From Bacteroidota bacterium (GTDB lineage: Bacteria > Bacteroidota > Bacteroidia > Chitinophagales > Saprospiraceae): a DNA stretch of 64,000 bases. The position numbers were made by a program, and so were the translations under genes. Shown one piece after another: positions 18,601 to 25,471 of the stretch (position 1 is its first letter; every line of letters starts with the position of its first letter). The DNA is taken from NCBI GenBank assembly GCA_963169325.1, contig CAUJEY010000246.1, forward strand, positions 1-64,000. The letters run 5' to 3'. The notes under the pieces were generated by a model. The model was given only the letters and a program-made list of their open reading frames with translations, was not told the DNA's origin and ran no database searches.

Positions 18601-20120
18601 TGGCCTTTACTTTCAATTGACTCAATAAATATTGCAAAATTTTTGCGATTAATATCGGGTTTATCGCTTAACCCATTAAATCTTAGTGAATAAAAACTTT
18701 TTATTTCGTTTATTTTATCAACAATAGATTCAGTCAATTTGCCACCCAATGACCTATTGTATCCTTGTTCCAACAAAATTAAGTTTTTTGGTTTATCAGC
18801 TTCGTCCTTTCCAATCAATTGATAATCTAGCATGTGTTCAATATCATATAGCCTTGCTTGGCCATCTATATCCCAAAATGGAACTAAAATTCTATCAAGA
18901 ATTTCAGAAAAGCTCCCAACAAAAATTGCAAAGTTGCTGTCGGCTTTAAGCATCTTAATAGAATATATTTTATCATCTATTTTCGATCCTTTAAAATTGA
19001 CTCTTATCAGTGCTTCCAACAATGGCCTGACAGTTTCTTTTACTTCTTTCTTCCATACTTGATCTTGTGCTGTCTTGTCTTTTTTTCTTTGCCCGGGCTT
19101 TGGGGCTTCAACAGGGTTTTTTATGTTAAACTCATGCTTCCATAAATATTCTTTAGGTTTTAATTTCCTTAAACGCATTTCGACTTGATTCTGCCCCTTT
19201 GCCCCTTGGCCAATTTGAATGAGACCATGTTCCGATGCCAATTTTTTTCCTTCCTTGGTTGCGTTTATGGCATTTAATGCTGTTTCCAATCCTGGTTTAC
19301 CTTTATCCTTCACAAGGTGTGGTTTTTTTTGTGTTTTTGCGGCGCGTTTGATTGCCCCTCCCCCCTGCTGCACCGTATGCGTCAGCTCATGCCCCAACAA
19401 CCCTCTCCCTTCCGCCGTCCCCGGCTGATACTTCCCGGCATTGAAGTAAACATCCTGCCCATACGTAAACGCCTGCGCATTCAGGTCACTGCTCATCGCC
19501 GCCGCCTCGGGGTCGGTGTGCAGGCGCACGTCGCTGAAATCGGAATGAAAAGCCTGGCCCATTTGATCGCCCAGGGCCGGCGGTAGCGGGTTGCCCCGGC
19601 CTTTGCGTTGGATCAGGCGTTGGGTGACCGCATCAGGGGCGTGGGTGGGATCGGTGGTGCTTGCTAAACGCTGGACCTCCGGTTCACACTTGCGCTGCAC
19701 TTCCGGTTCACACTTGCGCTGCACTTCCGGTTCACACTTGCGCTGGACCTCCGGTTCACACTTGCGCTGCACGATTGTTTCCGACGCCTTCGGCCCGGTT
19801 TCTTTTTCAGCGGTTTCCGCTTCCGCTGCACACGCCGCGCATTGGCGTTGCACCGGCGCCCCCGCATGCATCCGGCTGATCATCGGCGGGGCCGCATTTG
19901 CCACGGGCATACGCATGACCTGTTCGGCCATCCGGTCGGCTTCCTGTTCGTAGGCGTCGCCGGGTTTATTTACCGTAAGTTTAGGCTGGACGACGGGGCT
20001 GTGTTGGGGGGAAACGAAAGGCCGGTCCGCGGCGCCCGTGTTCGACGGTTTGCGCTGCAGAAAAGGTTGCCGCTTGTCGGTTTTGCCGGCGACGGTTTGT
20101 TGTTTCGGCGCTTTCATCAT
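12642..20120 (-). CDS. Giant (2492 aa) eCIS-associated protein with two DUF4157 domains; putative cargo/toxin
   Basis: VQPKLTVNKPGDAYEQEADRMAEQVM; two copies of DVRLHTDPEAAAMSSDLNAQAFTYG(Q/N)D(V/I)YFNAGKYQP...HELTHTVQQ; long repetitive and C-terminal modules. Confidence 0.92.
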   Translation of the reverse strand: MMKAPKQQTVAGKTDKRQPFLQRKPSNTGAADRPFVSPQHSPVVQPKLTVNKPGDAYEQEADRMAEQVMRMPVANAAPPMISRMHAGAPVQRQCAACAAEAETAEKETGPKASETIVQRKCEPEVQRKCEPEVQRKCEPEVQRKCEPEVQRLASTTDPTHAPDAVTQRLIQRKGRGNPLPPALGDQMGQAFHSDFSDVRLHTDPEAAAMSSDLNAQAFTYGQDVYFNAGKYQPGTAEGRGLLGHELTHTVQQGGGAIKRAAKTQKKPHLVKDKGKPGLETALNAINATKEGKKLASEHGLIQIGQGAKGQNQVEMRLRKLKPKEYLWKHEFNIKNPVEAPKPGQRKKDKTAQDQVWKKEVKETVRPLLEALIRVNFKGSKIDDKIYSIKMLKADSNFAIFVGSFSEILDRILVPFWDIDGQARLYDIEHMLDYQLIGKDEADKPKNLILLEQGYNRSLGGKLTESIVDKINEIKSFYSLRFNGLSDKPDINRKNFAIFIESIESKGHKPENLPDWRWYSLEDVKNENPKGCPYKKHLIDIKIVTDANIGKGKFVLITSKDKKGIILPIKLEQKEIGGFKVTTKVIKNAIESISFEHNVKDKKPNLKKKKNEKIESKCELVTDNPIIPNKTYKLSDADMSTKLAQKLSELISEVNEMSPIDLNGQHELDDFNFSTSGKVIPTLSIFKDADINFFYENGNYKIEAGVSTEQITKHFPKPFKIHTCNLSISAGSDGPLSVSGMIGFNIPNFGEGEIEASVSEDGVELEGDFIFEGNYFDKPCITFGYKKGDFYFGGCLKIGPEKIRGLKEATLNVSYEKEGETGKLCVAGSAKPNIKGIEDIALSLQTDQEGFFIAANVLLGPSIHPNLKEGSLTLSLRKGPDGYEVQGAGYAVADIPGVKNARLEIEYNRGAILIKGEGNFKIGKADGKINFGITNRVINNNQPTDEIAEGWTVFGGGEVFLKLGKDDHIAAKIRADLQPDGDLIASGNVEVDRSKDIEALPGKRFEKNRKLLNVTVPIFKLPIGVTLDLTIEAGASIYAALYPPRVESILLKLDNFNLSHPESNPGSIGCSIAIGASAQAGLALSLTLTAELSLAKVAKIKGVLEGSIGLDAVAQGVATLGGSWSQANGLQLDNGAINLCGSARFLAKLTGSVRAYLDLWLTTITLYSSGKIDIASVEFGDEIGIGMNLPVNFEDGQLKLGEPNEEALQYPDVTSDENRKTWVKGAVQSDEKFQPPPPPSKENAIIAVKKLPAGPIDHATANKREPTVLFLDLESTIDFGFISRDTYLFWLRTKYPGFDWTEVVEARNQMDRQDFEALSNLIKNSDPRDMWSKAIALNSIDEFRKDHFNFSGKHSPEINALKAELLSKNTRSTPEQTAKPVSRKPLNADDPPTISRMYDGTPAQRPHSDQQAGPEKEAALQRQTAKEEPVQASAALEERLQQQSGQGDPLPPETREQMEQRFGADLSDVRLHTDPEAAAMSSDLNAQAFTYGNDIYFNAGKYQPKSKEGQRLLAHELTHTVQQKGQNRAIQRKGASNSTTPEQAPRAEALIAARFPFLASVLDAGQIKTVQNYLDYRTKKKRAEENLKTFELQNSGNKVHISHGQIMYFEGYDKKHAALSARIPKKPNETGIQVDTTKLLDRAILDVPTWNAAAEREFRERWVLKLVSIPVTFNFEDWLPIELCFDGPFWGEEKDPLPNEGGRITFDNLLSIRDAAYDYYHEVRNSPLIQATRSMYDETSFLFNNTKSEYDLEVERRADHPYVRRFAEYFGGVSFPANPEAATAYLAAHPNFDRNDPKQQAEFLKAFMSKVALPSKATWGKIEQRYNSVVEAYKEGRYEAVVMVLPTLAEEIADILLKTSIYRGRVLSGAGRIVQALEVVKAGSKIALTIGGGVAGKSLGLLGVSLGSGAGAGLSTLTQELAVGNTDVGSIIGKTAKDAMLTSISTLIGGALAGKFQALFNVRAATQIPNLGLRTFLANRVADVASGPLTTSIEITINGMLDGKWPKNMDEFLDRVAENTVQQVIIGGGLDLADGGFWRLNAPEPVTSAQGGAAGQTNAPEPVTNSAPVSQTSAPEPVASVPVSQTGAPEPVTSVPVRQTGVDVPVSHKPLNSSIEQGTPTFGNIPGDTPMPTGYRRVKLIQKGDVWHEFAPGRNPELRTAKGHYDFVVIDGGIWAVRANSRFGHTEAASGGRVSWAGQIRFQGKGTLREWSDASGHYLPSQSFAKNAGLPLANFVPYSGPRPTTGPRLQLPVFQPQPGGAPPVRIVAEEANIMSIDRTIPLSASGFPGSTAAHHRYGAFDARIRTVDGLEVDAVVKILPKGERFGEVFLREVEGAKAAALTGIGPKFYGVIPIDDGFAFAMGKVRGSFTENFATPGSPEYLHAEVETQNAIAALTPEAPRDVRRFGDALLKSGYSTGGDLQGLIGPDGHWRPIDFSTIQPLPTDPVERLIALRDHHSTVEAEANLYERILAEKQSAAGITPTIPDPNTPSAP
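19672..19772 (-). repeat. 24-bp in-frame tandem repeat (4 copies) encoding RKCEPEVQ
   Basis: CCGGTTCACACTTGCGCTG(C/G)A(C/C)... recurring every 24 bp; protein VQRKCEPEVQRKCEPEVQRKCEPEVQRKCEPEVQ. Confidence 0.95.
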
Positions 20121-20127
20121 CGTTTTT

Positions 20128-21690
20128 TTAAGCCCAATCCACCCACAACATCTCCTTCATCCACGTATGCATCACCGGCGACAGCCCCCAGGGCAATTTC
20201 GTCAGCAGGATATCCCAGGTTTTGGTTTCTACGGTCAGGTTCCAGCCCATGTCGCCGCGACGCAGTTTGCCGTCGCGGACGAAAAAACTGCCGCGCAGGT
20301 CGTCGGGGGTAGAGCCTTCGATAGCGGCCCATTGGATAGTCACGGCCTGGAGCAGTTGGAGTGTTTCGGTTTGTTCGGTTTCGGTCAAGTCGAGTTCGCG
20401 TTCAATGGGGGTTTCGATGTCCAGGCCACAGAGCAGTTTCAGCAAGGGCAGTTCTTCTTCCGCCGGGTGTTGCAGGCCCGTGGCCGCGTGGTAGAGCAGG
20501 TGTACGGCCAGTTCGCGGGCGATTTCGCCGGAAAACTGCTCGCCGGTCAGTACCCCCAGTCGTTCGAAAAACGCGGGCAGAAAAGGGTGCACGAGTACGA
20601 TACCAGCCAGGGGTACGAACATGCCGTCGGGGTCCATGGCGGGTCGGGAGCTTTCGAGGGGGCGGTCAACTTGCCTTTGATCGGTGCTAGTCATCCGATG
20701 ACTAGCACCGACCAAAGGCGGCGGCGGAACGGCAATCAGAGCCAGGTATTGCCATGATAACGCCTGCAACAACCGCGATTTTTCCCCGGGAAATTGCCGG
20801 CCCAACTGCTGCAACCACCGCCGGTTTTTTTGCCCTGCTTGTTTTTGCGCGGCCGGGGAAAGCGCGCGAATGCGCCGCTGCAATTCTTCCGCCAGAGTGC
20901 TCACCAGTTGGTCCTTTATCGTGGCCGGGAGCGACATGTAATGGCTTGCGTCAAGCCAGTGTTCCAACAGTTGTTCTATCGCCGCGATAGCCGGTTGCTT
21001 GGACAATACTTCCCGAAGCAAGTTTTGCAGCCAGTTGCCGGGAAATCCGGCGGGTTGCGTCAGGGCTTCCCAGAGGCTCTCCCAGTAGCGGTTCCGAAGC
21101 TCCCGGCGCGATTGTCCGGGAAACAAGTCCAGTCCTTGTTGCACGGAAACCGGTATAACATGCCCCGGCGCCGCGGCCGTAAACGTTTCCAGTTGAAGCG
21201 TATCGTCGAATTGCCGCACCCAACGCCGCCGCGCGGTGGCGGGTGCGAGCAACGCGGGCAACCGGCCGGCCAGGGTGGGCAGTTGTGTCCGGATGGTCGT
21301 TTCCAGTTTTTCCCCGGCGGCCCACCAGGGCAAGGCGCCGTGGGTCAGAAAAAAAGCCAGCAGATCGCGGTTCCGGGTAGCGGAAGTTGCCCGGCGGGTA
21401 TCGGGTTTGTCGAGGTGTTGTTCCAGCGCCGCGGTATAGGCGCGCAGGGCTTTGTCCAGCCAGACCTGGTCGGGTTCGCCGGGCGCCAGCCGGCCCAGGT
21501 CGATGTCTAATTTATCTAATTCGATCCACTCGTCGGGGCCGGCTAGGCGGTCGAAAACCGGCTCCAGGCGCGGCAGCAGTTGATCTTCCACCAGGCGCAG
21601 GAAACGCTGCTGCAGGGCGAGCGCGTTGTCGCGTCGGGACACCTGCAAGTGCAGGGTTTGTTTGCGGATGACGTGTTCGTTGCGGCTCAT
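20128..21690 (-). CDS. eCIS tape-measure-like protein (CIS tape measure family)
   Basis: N-terminus MSRNEHVIRKQTLHLQVSRRDNALALQQRFLRLVEDQLLPRLEPVFDRLAGPDEWIELDKLDIDLG; start reset to the ATG at 21690, which overlaps the upstream TGA (ATGA). The ORF-track start at 21813 is too long. Confidence 0.8.
   Translation of the reverse strand: MSRNEHVIRKQTLHLQVSRRDNALALQQRFLRLVEDQLLPRLEPVFDRLAGPDEWIELDKLDIDLGRLAPGEPDQVWLDKALRAYTAALEQHLDKPDTRRATSATRNRDLLAFFLTHGALPWWAAGEKLETTIRTQLPTLAGRLPALLAPATARRRWVRQFDDTLQLETFTAAAPGHVIPVSVQQGLDLFPGQSRRELRNRYWESLWEALTQPAGFPGNWLQNLLREVLSKQPAIAAIEQLLEHWLDASHYMSLPATIKDQLVSTLAEELQRRIRALSPAAQKQAGQKNRRWLQQLGRQFPGEKSRLLQALSWQYLALIAVPPPPLVGASHRMTSTDQRQVDRPLESSRPAMDPDGMFVPLAGIVLVHPFLPAFFERLGVLTGEQFSGEIARELAVHLLYHAATGLQHPAEEELPLLKLLCGLDIETPIERELDLTETEQTETLQLLQAVTIQWAAIEGSTPDDLRGSFFVRDGKLRRGDMGWNLTVETKTWDILLTKLPWGLSPVMHTWMKEMLWVDWA
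20675..20717. repeat. 43-bp palindrome inside the tape-measure CDS
   Basis: CTTTGATCGGTGCTAGTCAT-ccg-ATGACTAGCACCGACCAAAG; one mismatch in 20-bp arms. Confidence 0.95.
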
Positions 21691-24689
21691 AGGACGAAGG
21701 GCTGGTGCCGGTAGGCCGGCGTGACCACTGGAGAAACCACCAATTGGTTGATGGCCAGCACCAACTGATCCTGTGCAGCGGGTCTGTCGACGGTGAATTG
21801 TTTTTCCAGCCAATTGCGCCAGGCCGTTTCAAATGCGGTAAACTCGGCCGGTACCTGCTGATTGGCATCCAATTCCACCCAATAGATGTACGGGAATATA
21901 TGCGCCGGCAATTCCCGGCGCAACACGCGCTCCACAACGACCCGGAACTCCGGGTCCTGAAAACGGGGCGCCCAGCCGGGCAGGAAAATACTGACCTGAA
22001 ACGAATGAGGGTCCGGAATAAACACCTCGCCGCCGGCGCCGGGAAAGGCCACCGGCGCGAGCACTGTCGTGCTGTCGTCCACTGGGCGCAACAGCAGGTG
22101 CTCCACTACGTGCATACCTTCGGCCGGCCGGCCCTGCAGCAGTTGCATGGTTTCGCGGATATGCGCTTCGAGGAGCGCCCGGTTGGTGAACAGGAACATA
22201 TCCTGCCCGGCGGCTTTGGCCGGCAACGGGTTGGCCGAGTTGTCGGGCGCCACCAGATCGACTAAGTAACGACAGTCGGCGACCCGCTTGTTGGGGTCTT
22301 GTTGCACCCGGTAGGCCCGGGCATTGCGGCCGCCGTTCATGACCTGGGTGACGCGTTGATCCAGCTCGCTGACGAGGTAAGCCTGATCGCTGAGCAGCAG
22401 GACTTTGGGATTTCCCGGTGGGTTGCTGACCGGTATATTTTGAAGGCGGAAGCGCCCTTTTTGAGCCGCGCCCGTGCCTTGAAGGTCGGTGATCGTTCGG
22501 TAGCGCAGGATATCGAACTTGACGCCGAGCGTCCGGCGGCGGATATCCGGAATGCCCAGGAGGGCGGCTACCCGTTTTTCATACCCGGACACATTGGCGG
22601 TATCCCAGACGTCGGGGGCGCCGTTGGGGCGGGTGGCAGTTAAGTTAAAGGCGGTAGCGCGGTTGGCGCTCAGTTCGGGTGCGCGCTGCAGGAAATCGAG
22701 TTTGTCGAAAACGAGGTCGGGCGACAGCGTACCGCCGTTGCGGGCGTACGACCAGGCGGCGTAGTCGGTAAACGATTCGGCAAACCGCGCCAGCAGATGA
22801 TCGATGAACTGGTTGCGGCGGCGCAGAAAAGTGTCGCGGTTTTCGACGGTGTCGTTCAGGGTTTTGCGGTGGCCGTTGCAAAACTGTTTGAACTGCTCCC
22901 AATTGAGGGGTGGATTCGCTTTTTTTTCGAGCAAAAAATCCTGGTACAGTTCCTGTACGGCCGGTACCTCGTACAAGGGTTGAGCAAAATAGGTGCGGTC
23001 GGCGTCGCTGCGCGCAGAGAACAAATCCTGCAGGCGGTCCAGCTGTTTGCAATAGTTGGCGAGCAATTGTTCGAAAAAAAGCAAGTAAGCTTTCAACTGT
23101 TTGGCCTGGGCCTTGCGGGATTCGGGGGCATTCGCCACGATTTCGCCGGCCCGGAGACCGTAGGTTTCGGGGAAATCGTTTTGAATGGAATAGAACGTGG
23201 CGATGTCGAGTTGGGTGTCGCCAGGCGTTACGGGCATATCGGCGTTTTCGCTTGAGCCGCTTTTGGGAAAGCCGTCGCGGTATTCTTTTTCCAGGGCCTG
23301 CCAGCGTGTCTGCACCGCATCCCGGTCGATGGTAAGCGGAATGCCGCGTTTAAAGACCCGGATATCGGTATCAAAAAAACTGAAGCGGGGTTTGTAACGG
23401 GCCGTGTCGCGCAGGTTGAGGCAGTTGGCCACGCCTTCGGCCACCCGGACGCGGTCCATGTACAGGTCGAGGGTCAGCCGGTTGACGCCGATCACGCCGG
23501 GTTGTTGCATGGCGAGGCGCACGAGGTCGGAGGTGTACATTTTGTCTTCCCTTTGGCTGGGGCGAAGCGCTGCAGTGGAGAGAAAGCCGTTTTGCGGCCG
23601 GGGCCCTTCGAATATGTCCGCCGGCGTCCTGCCCTGGGCCAACAATTCTTCAAAACTGTGCGGGCGGGGTAGCGGGGCGATAAATTGATCCACGGCAAAA
23701 CAGATGCGGGCCAGCACTTCCACCGCATCGGCTTCGGGTTGGAGGTCGAGTTCGGCGATGTTCAGGCCGATTTGTTGCACGCGGATGGTGTCAATGTCCG
23801 CCCAGTCTTCGCAGAGGTTGCGGTGTTGTGCCAGGAATTGCCGCGCGTCGGCGAGACGGGTGGCCCGCAGGCGGGCGCGTTTTTGGTGTTGTTGAAAAAA
23901 GGCGTTGTTGTTGTGCAATTGCACTTGCAGGGCCTGGCGGAAGGCCGTTTCGTCCGCATTTTCAAATTCTTCCGGCGATGCTTTGGGCAGGCCTTTGGGC
24001 AGGCGTACCCAGCAGCCGAAATTGTCCAGCACTTGGGCAGCGGCGCCCGCACCGAAAGTTAGCCGCAACACGACAAAAAACAAGTCGAAAGTGTCACTGC
24101 TTTCATCAATAGCCGTTTGAACACCAACGACTTCCGCTTTGACCAGGTCGCGTTGCGGGTCGGTCCAAATAGCCGGCAAAAGTTCCCAAAAGGGAAACAA
24201 GATATAAAATTCATACGGCCTTGTACCCACCACGATGGGTGTGCCGCGCAGTCCTATTTCGTTCAGGTTGGGGATGGAGGCATCGGGCGACGGCGCCAAA
24301 TCGAGCAGGAGGCGGTTCAGGCCTTTGACCGGGCCGGGCGCAGGTATGACCCAGGTATTGCGCAGGGGCAGGCGGTCGACGAGCAGGCGTTTGTAATCGT
24401 CCGGGGTGATGGGGGCGCTGGGCAATACCTCGCCGGCGGTGAAAAAATCGCCGTCATGCTTGCCGGCAATCAGGTCGGCCACCGGCAAGCGCGCGCGCAG
24501 GCCCAGGTCGGTGACCGCGTAAGCCAGTATTTCCAGGATAGTGATGCCCGGGTCGTGGGTGTTGTAGTCTGTCCAGCGGTTGCCGGCCAATGCCTCGATG
24601 CGTTGCCGGGCTTGTTCGCGCAGGAGGCGTGTGTCGAGCGCGGGCGGCAATAATTGCTCTTCAACAGGTAGGATAAAAGCAGTCGACAT
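21687..24689 (-). CDS. eCIS baseplate-associated protein (Afp12-like, ~1000 aa)
   Basis: Position between J-like baseplate/fibre and tape measure; RWTDYNTHDPGITILEILAYAVTDLGLRARLPVADL resembles Afp11/12-type baseplate N-termini. Confidence 0.82.
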   Translation of the reverse strand: MSTAFILPVEEQLLPPALDTRLLREQARQRIEALAGNRWTDYNTHDPGITILEILAYAVTDLGLRARLPVADLIAGKHDGDFFTAGEVLPSAPITPDDYKRLLVDRLPLRNTWVIPAPGPVKGLNRLLLDLAPSPDASIPNLNEIGLRGTPIVVGTRPYEFYILFPFWELLPAIWTDPQRDLVKAEVVGVQTAIDESSDTFDLFFVVLRLTFGAGAAAQVLDNFGCWVRLPKGLPKASPEEFENADETAFRQALQVQLHNNNAFFQQHQKRARLRATRLADARQFLAQHRNLCEDWADIDTIRVQQIGLNIAELDLQPEADAVEVLARICFAVDQFIAPLPRPHSFEELLAQGRTPADIFEGPRPQNGFLSTAALRPSQREDKMYTSDLVRLAMQQPGVIGVNRLTLDLYMDRVRVAEGVANCLNLRDTARYKPRFSFFDTDIRVFKRGIPLTIDRDAVQTRWQALEKEYRDGFPKSGSSENADMPVTPGDTQLDIATFYSIQNDFPETYGLRAGEIVANAPESRKAQAKQLKAYLLFFEQLLANYCKQLDRLQDLFSARSDADRTYFAQPLYEVPAVQELYQDFLLEKKANPPLNWEQFKQFCNGHRKTLNDTVENRDTFLRRRNQFIDHLLARFAESFTDYAAWSYARNGGTLSPDLVFDKLDFLQRAPELSANRATAFNLTATRPNGAPDVWDTANVSGYEKRVAALLGIPDIRRRTLGVKFDILRYRTITDLQGTGAAQKGRFRLQNIPVSNPPGNPKVLLLSDQAYLVSELDQRVTQVMNGGRNARAYRVQQDPNKRVADCRYLVDLVAPDNSANPLPAKAAGQDMFLFTNRALLEAHIRETMQLLQGRPAEGMHVVEHLLLRPVDDSTTVLAPVAFPGAGGEVFIPDPHSFQVSIFLPGWAPRFQDPEFRVVVERVLRRELPAHIFPYIYWVELDANQQVPAEFTAFETAWRNWLEKQFTVDRPAAQDQLVLAINQLVVSPVVTPAYRHQPFVL

Positions 24690-24736
24690 GGCGTGACAGT
24701 AGGATACAACGGATGACTCAGATATTGGAGATTCTT

Positions 24737-25462
24737 TTAGGCTACTTTAATCAGACAGGAGACTTCAGCCTGTACTAAGGTGATGTCAATCGTATTCGAA
24801 CCACTGCCGCCACTGCCTGTAATGGCGAACTTAAGTGAAAATGTTTTCATGTTTTCAATCCGCTGGTTGCCCGGCAAATCTATCGGGCCTATTTTGAAAT
24901 TTGAAAAGATTCCGTTCGTGAGGGGAATTTCCTGACTCCATAGCTCGGCACTAGCGGGAGATAACAAGATGATTGATAAATTTCTGGTACTTCCTTTACT
25001 AGTACTAACTTTGCCATAGTTGATCGTAAAAGCTACCCGTAGCAGTTGTACCGATTTGTCAGGAAAATTGAGCGGCCCCACGGAAACCGACTTAATCGTT
25101 TGGCTCAATCTTTTCTGGCCTAAATCGTAGGCTTGGGATTTCAATGAGAAATTTTGTTCTCCCGACCAAACATCTTTCCATTGGCTCTCGAAAGCGATTT
25201 GTAGTTTGGTTCCGGTCCACCGAAGCGTACCTTGAGAAACCTGGGATAGATCGTCCGGCAAGCTACCGATTTTTAAGCCGCCCCCAATGTGCAGACGCGC
25301 GTCAGGTGTGTCCACTCCGATACCCAAATTTCCGTCGTCACTTATGGCCAACTTATCATCCGTTTTGTGGAAATAGGAATCAATCAATTCGTGGAAGTGC
25401 TGTTGTGTCGGTTTTTTGCCCGATGTGAAGTAGCTTTTTAAAACATCTTTTAAGGTAGCCAT
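24737..25462 (-). CDS. Putative tail-fibre / receptor-binding protein
   Basis: DVLKSYFTSGKKPTQQHFHELIDSYFHKTDD followed by shaft-like GNLGIGVDTPDARLHIGGGLKIG and a beta-rich C-terminus; sits among baseplate genes. Confidence 0.65.
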   Translation of the reverse strand: MATLKDVLKSYFTSGKKPTQQHFHELIDSYFHKTDDKLAISDDGNLGIGVDTPDARLHIGGGLKIGSLPDDLSQVSQGTLRWTGTKLQIAFESQWKDVWSGEQNFSLKSQAYDLGQKRLSQTIKSVSVGPLNFPDKSVQLLRVAFTINYGKVSTSKGSTRNLSIILLSPASAELWSQEIPLTNGIFSNFKIGPIDLPGNQRIENMKTFSLKFAITGSGGSGSNTIDITLVQAEVSCLIKVA

Positions 25463-25471
25463 AAGAAAGAT

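Noticed and set aside
19661-19879. 72-aa plus-strand ORF with HTCAALPV repeats
   Set aside because: Antisense translation of the in-frame 24-bp repeat of the DUF4157 gene.
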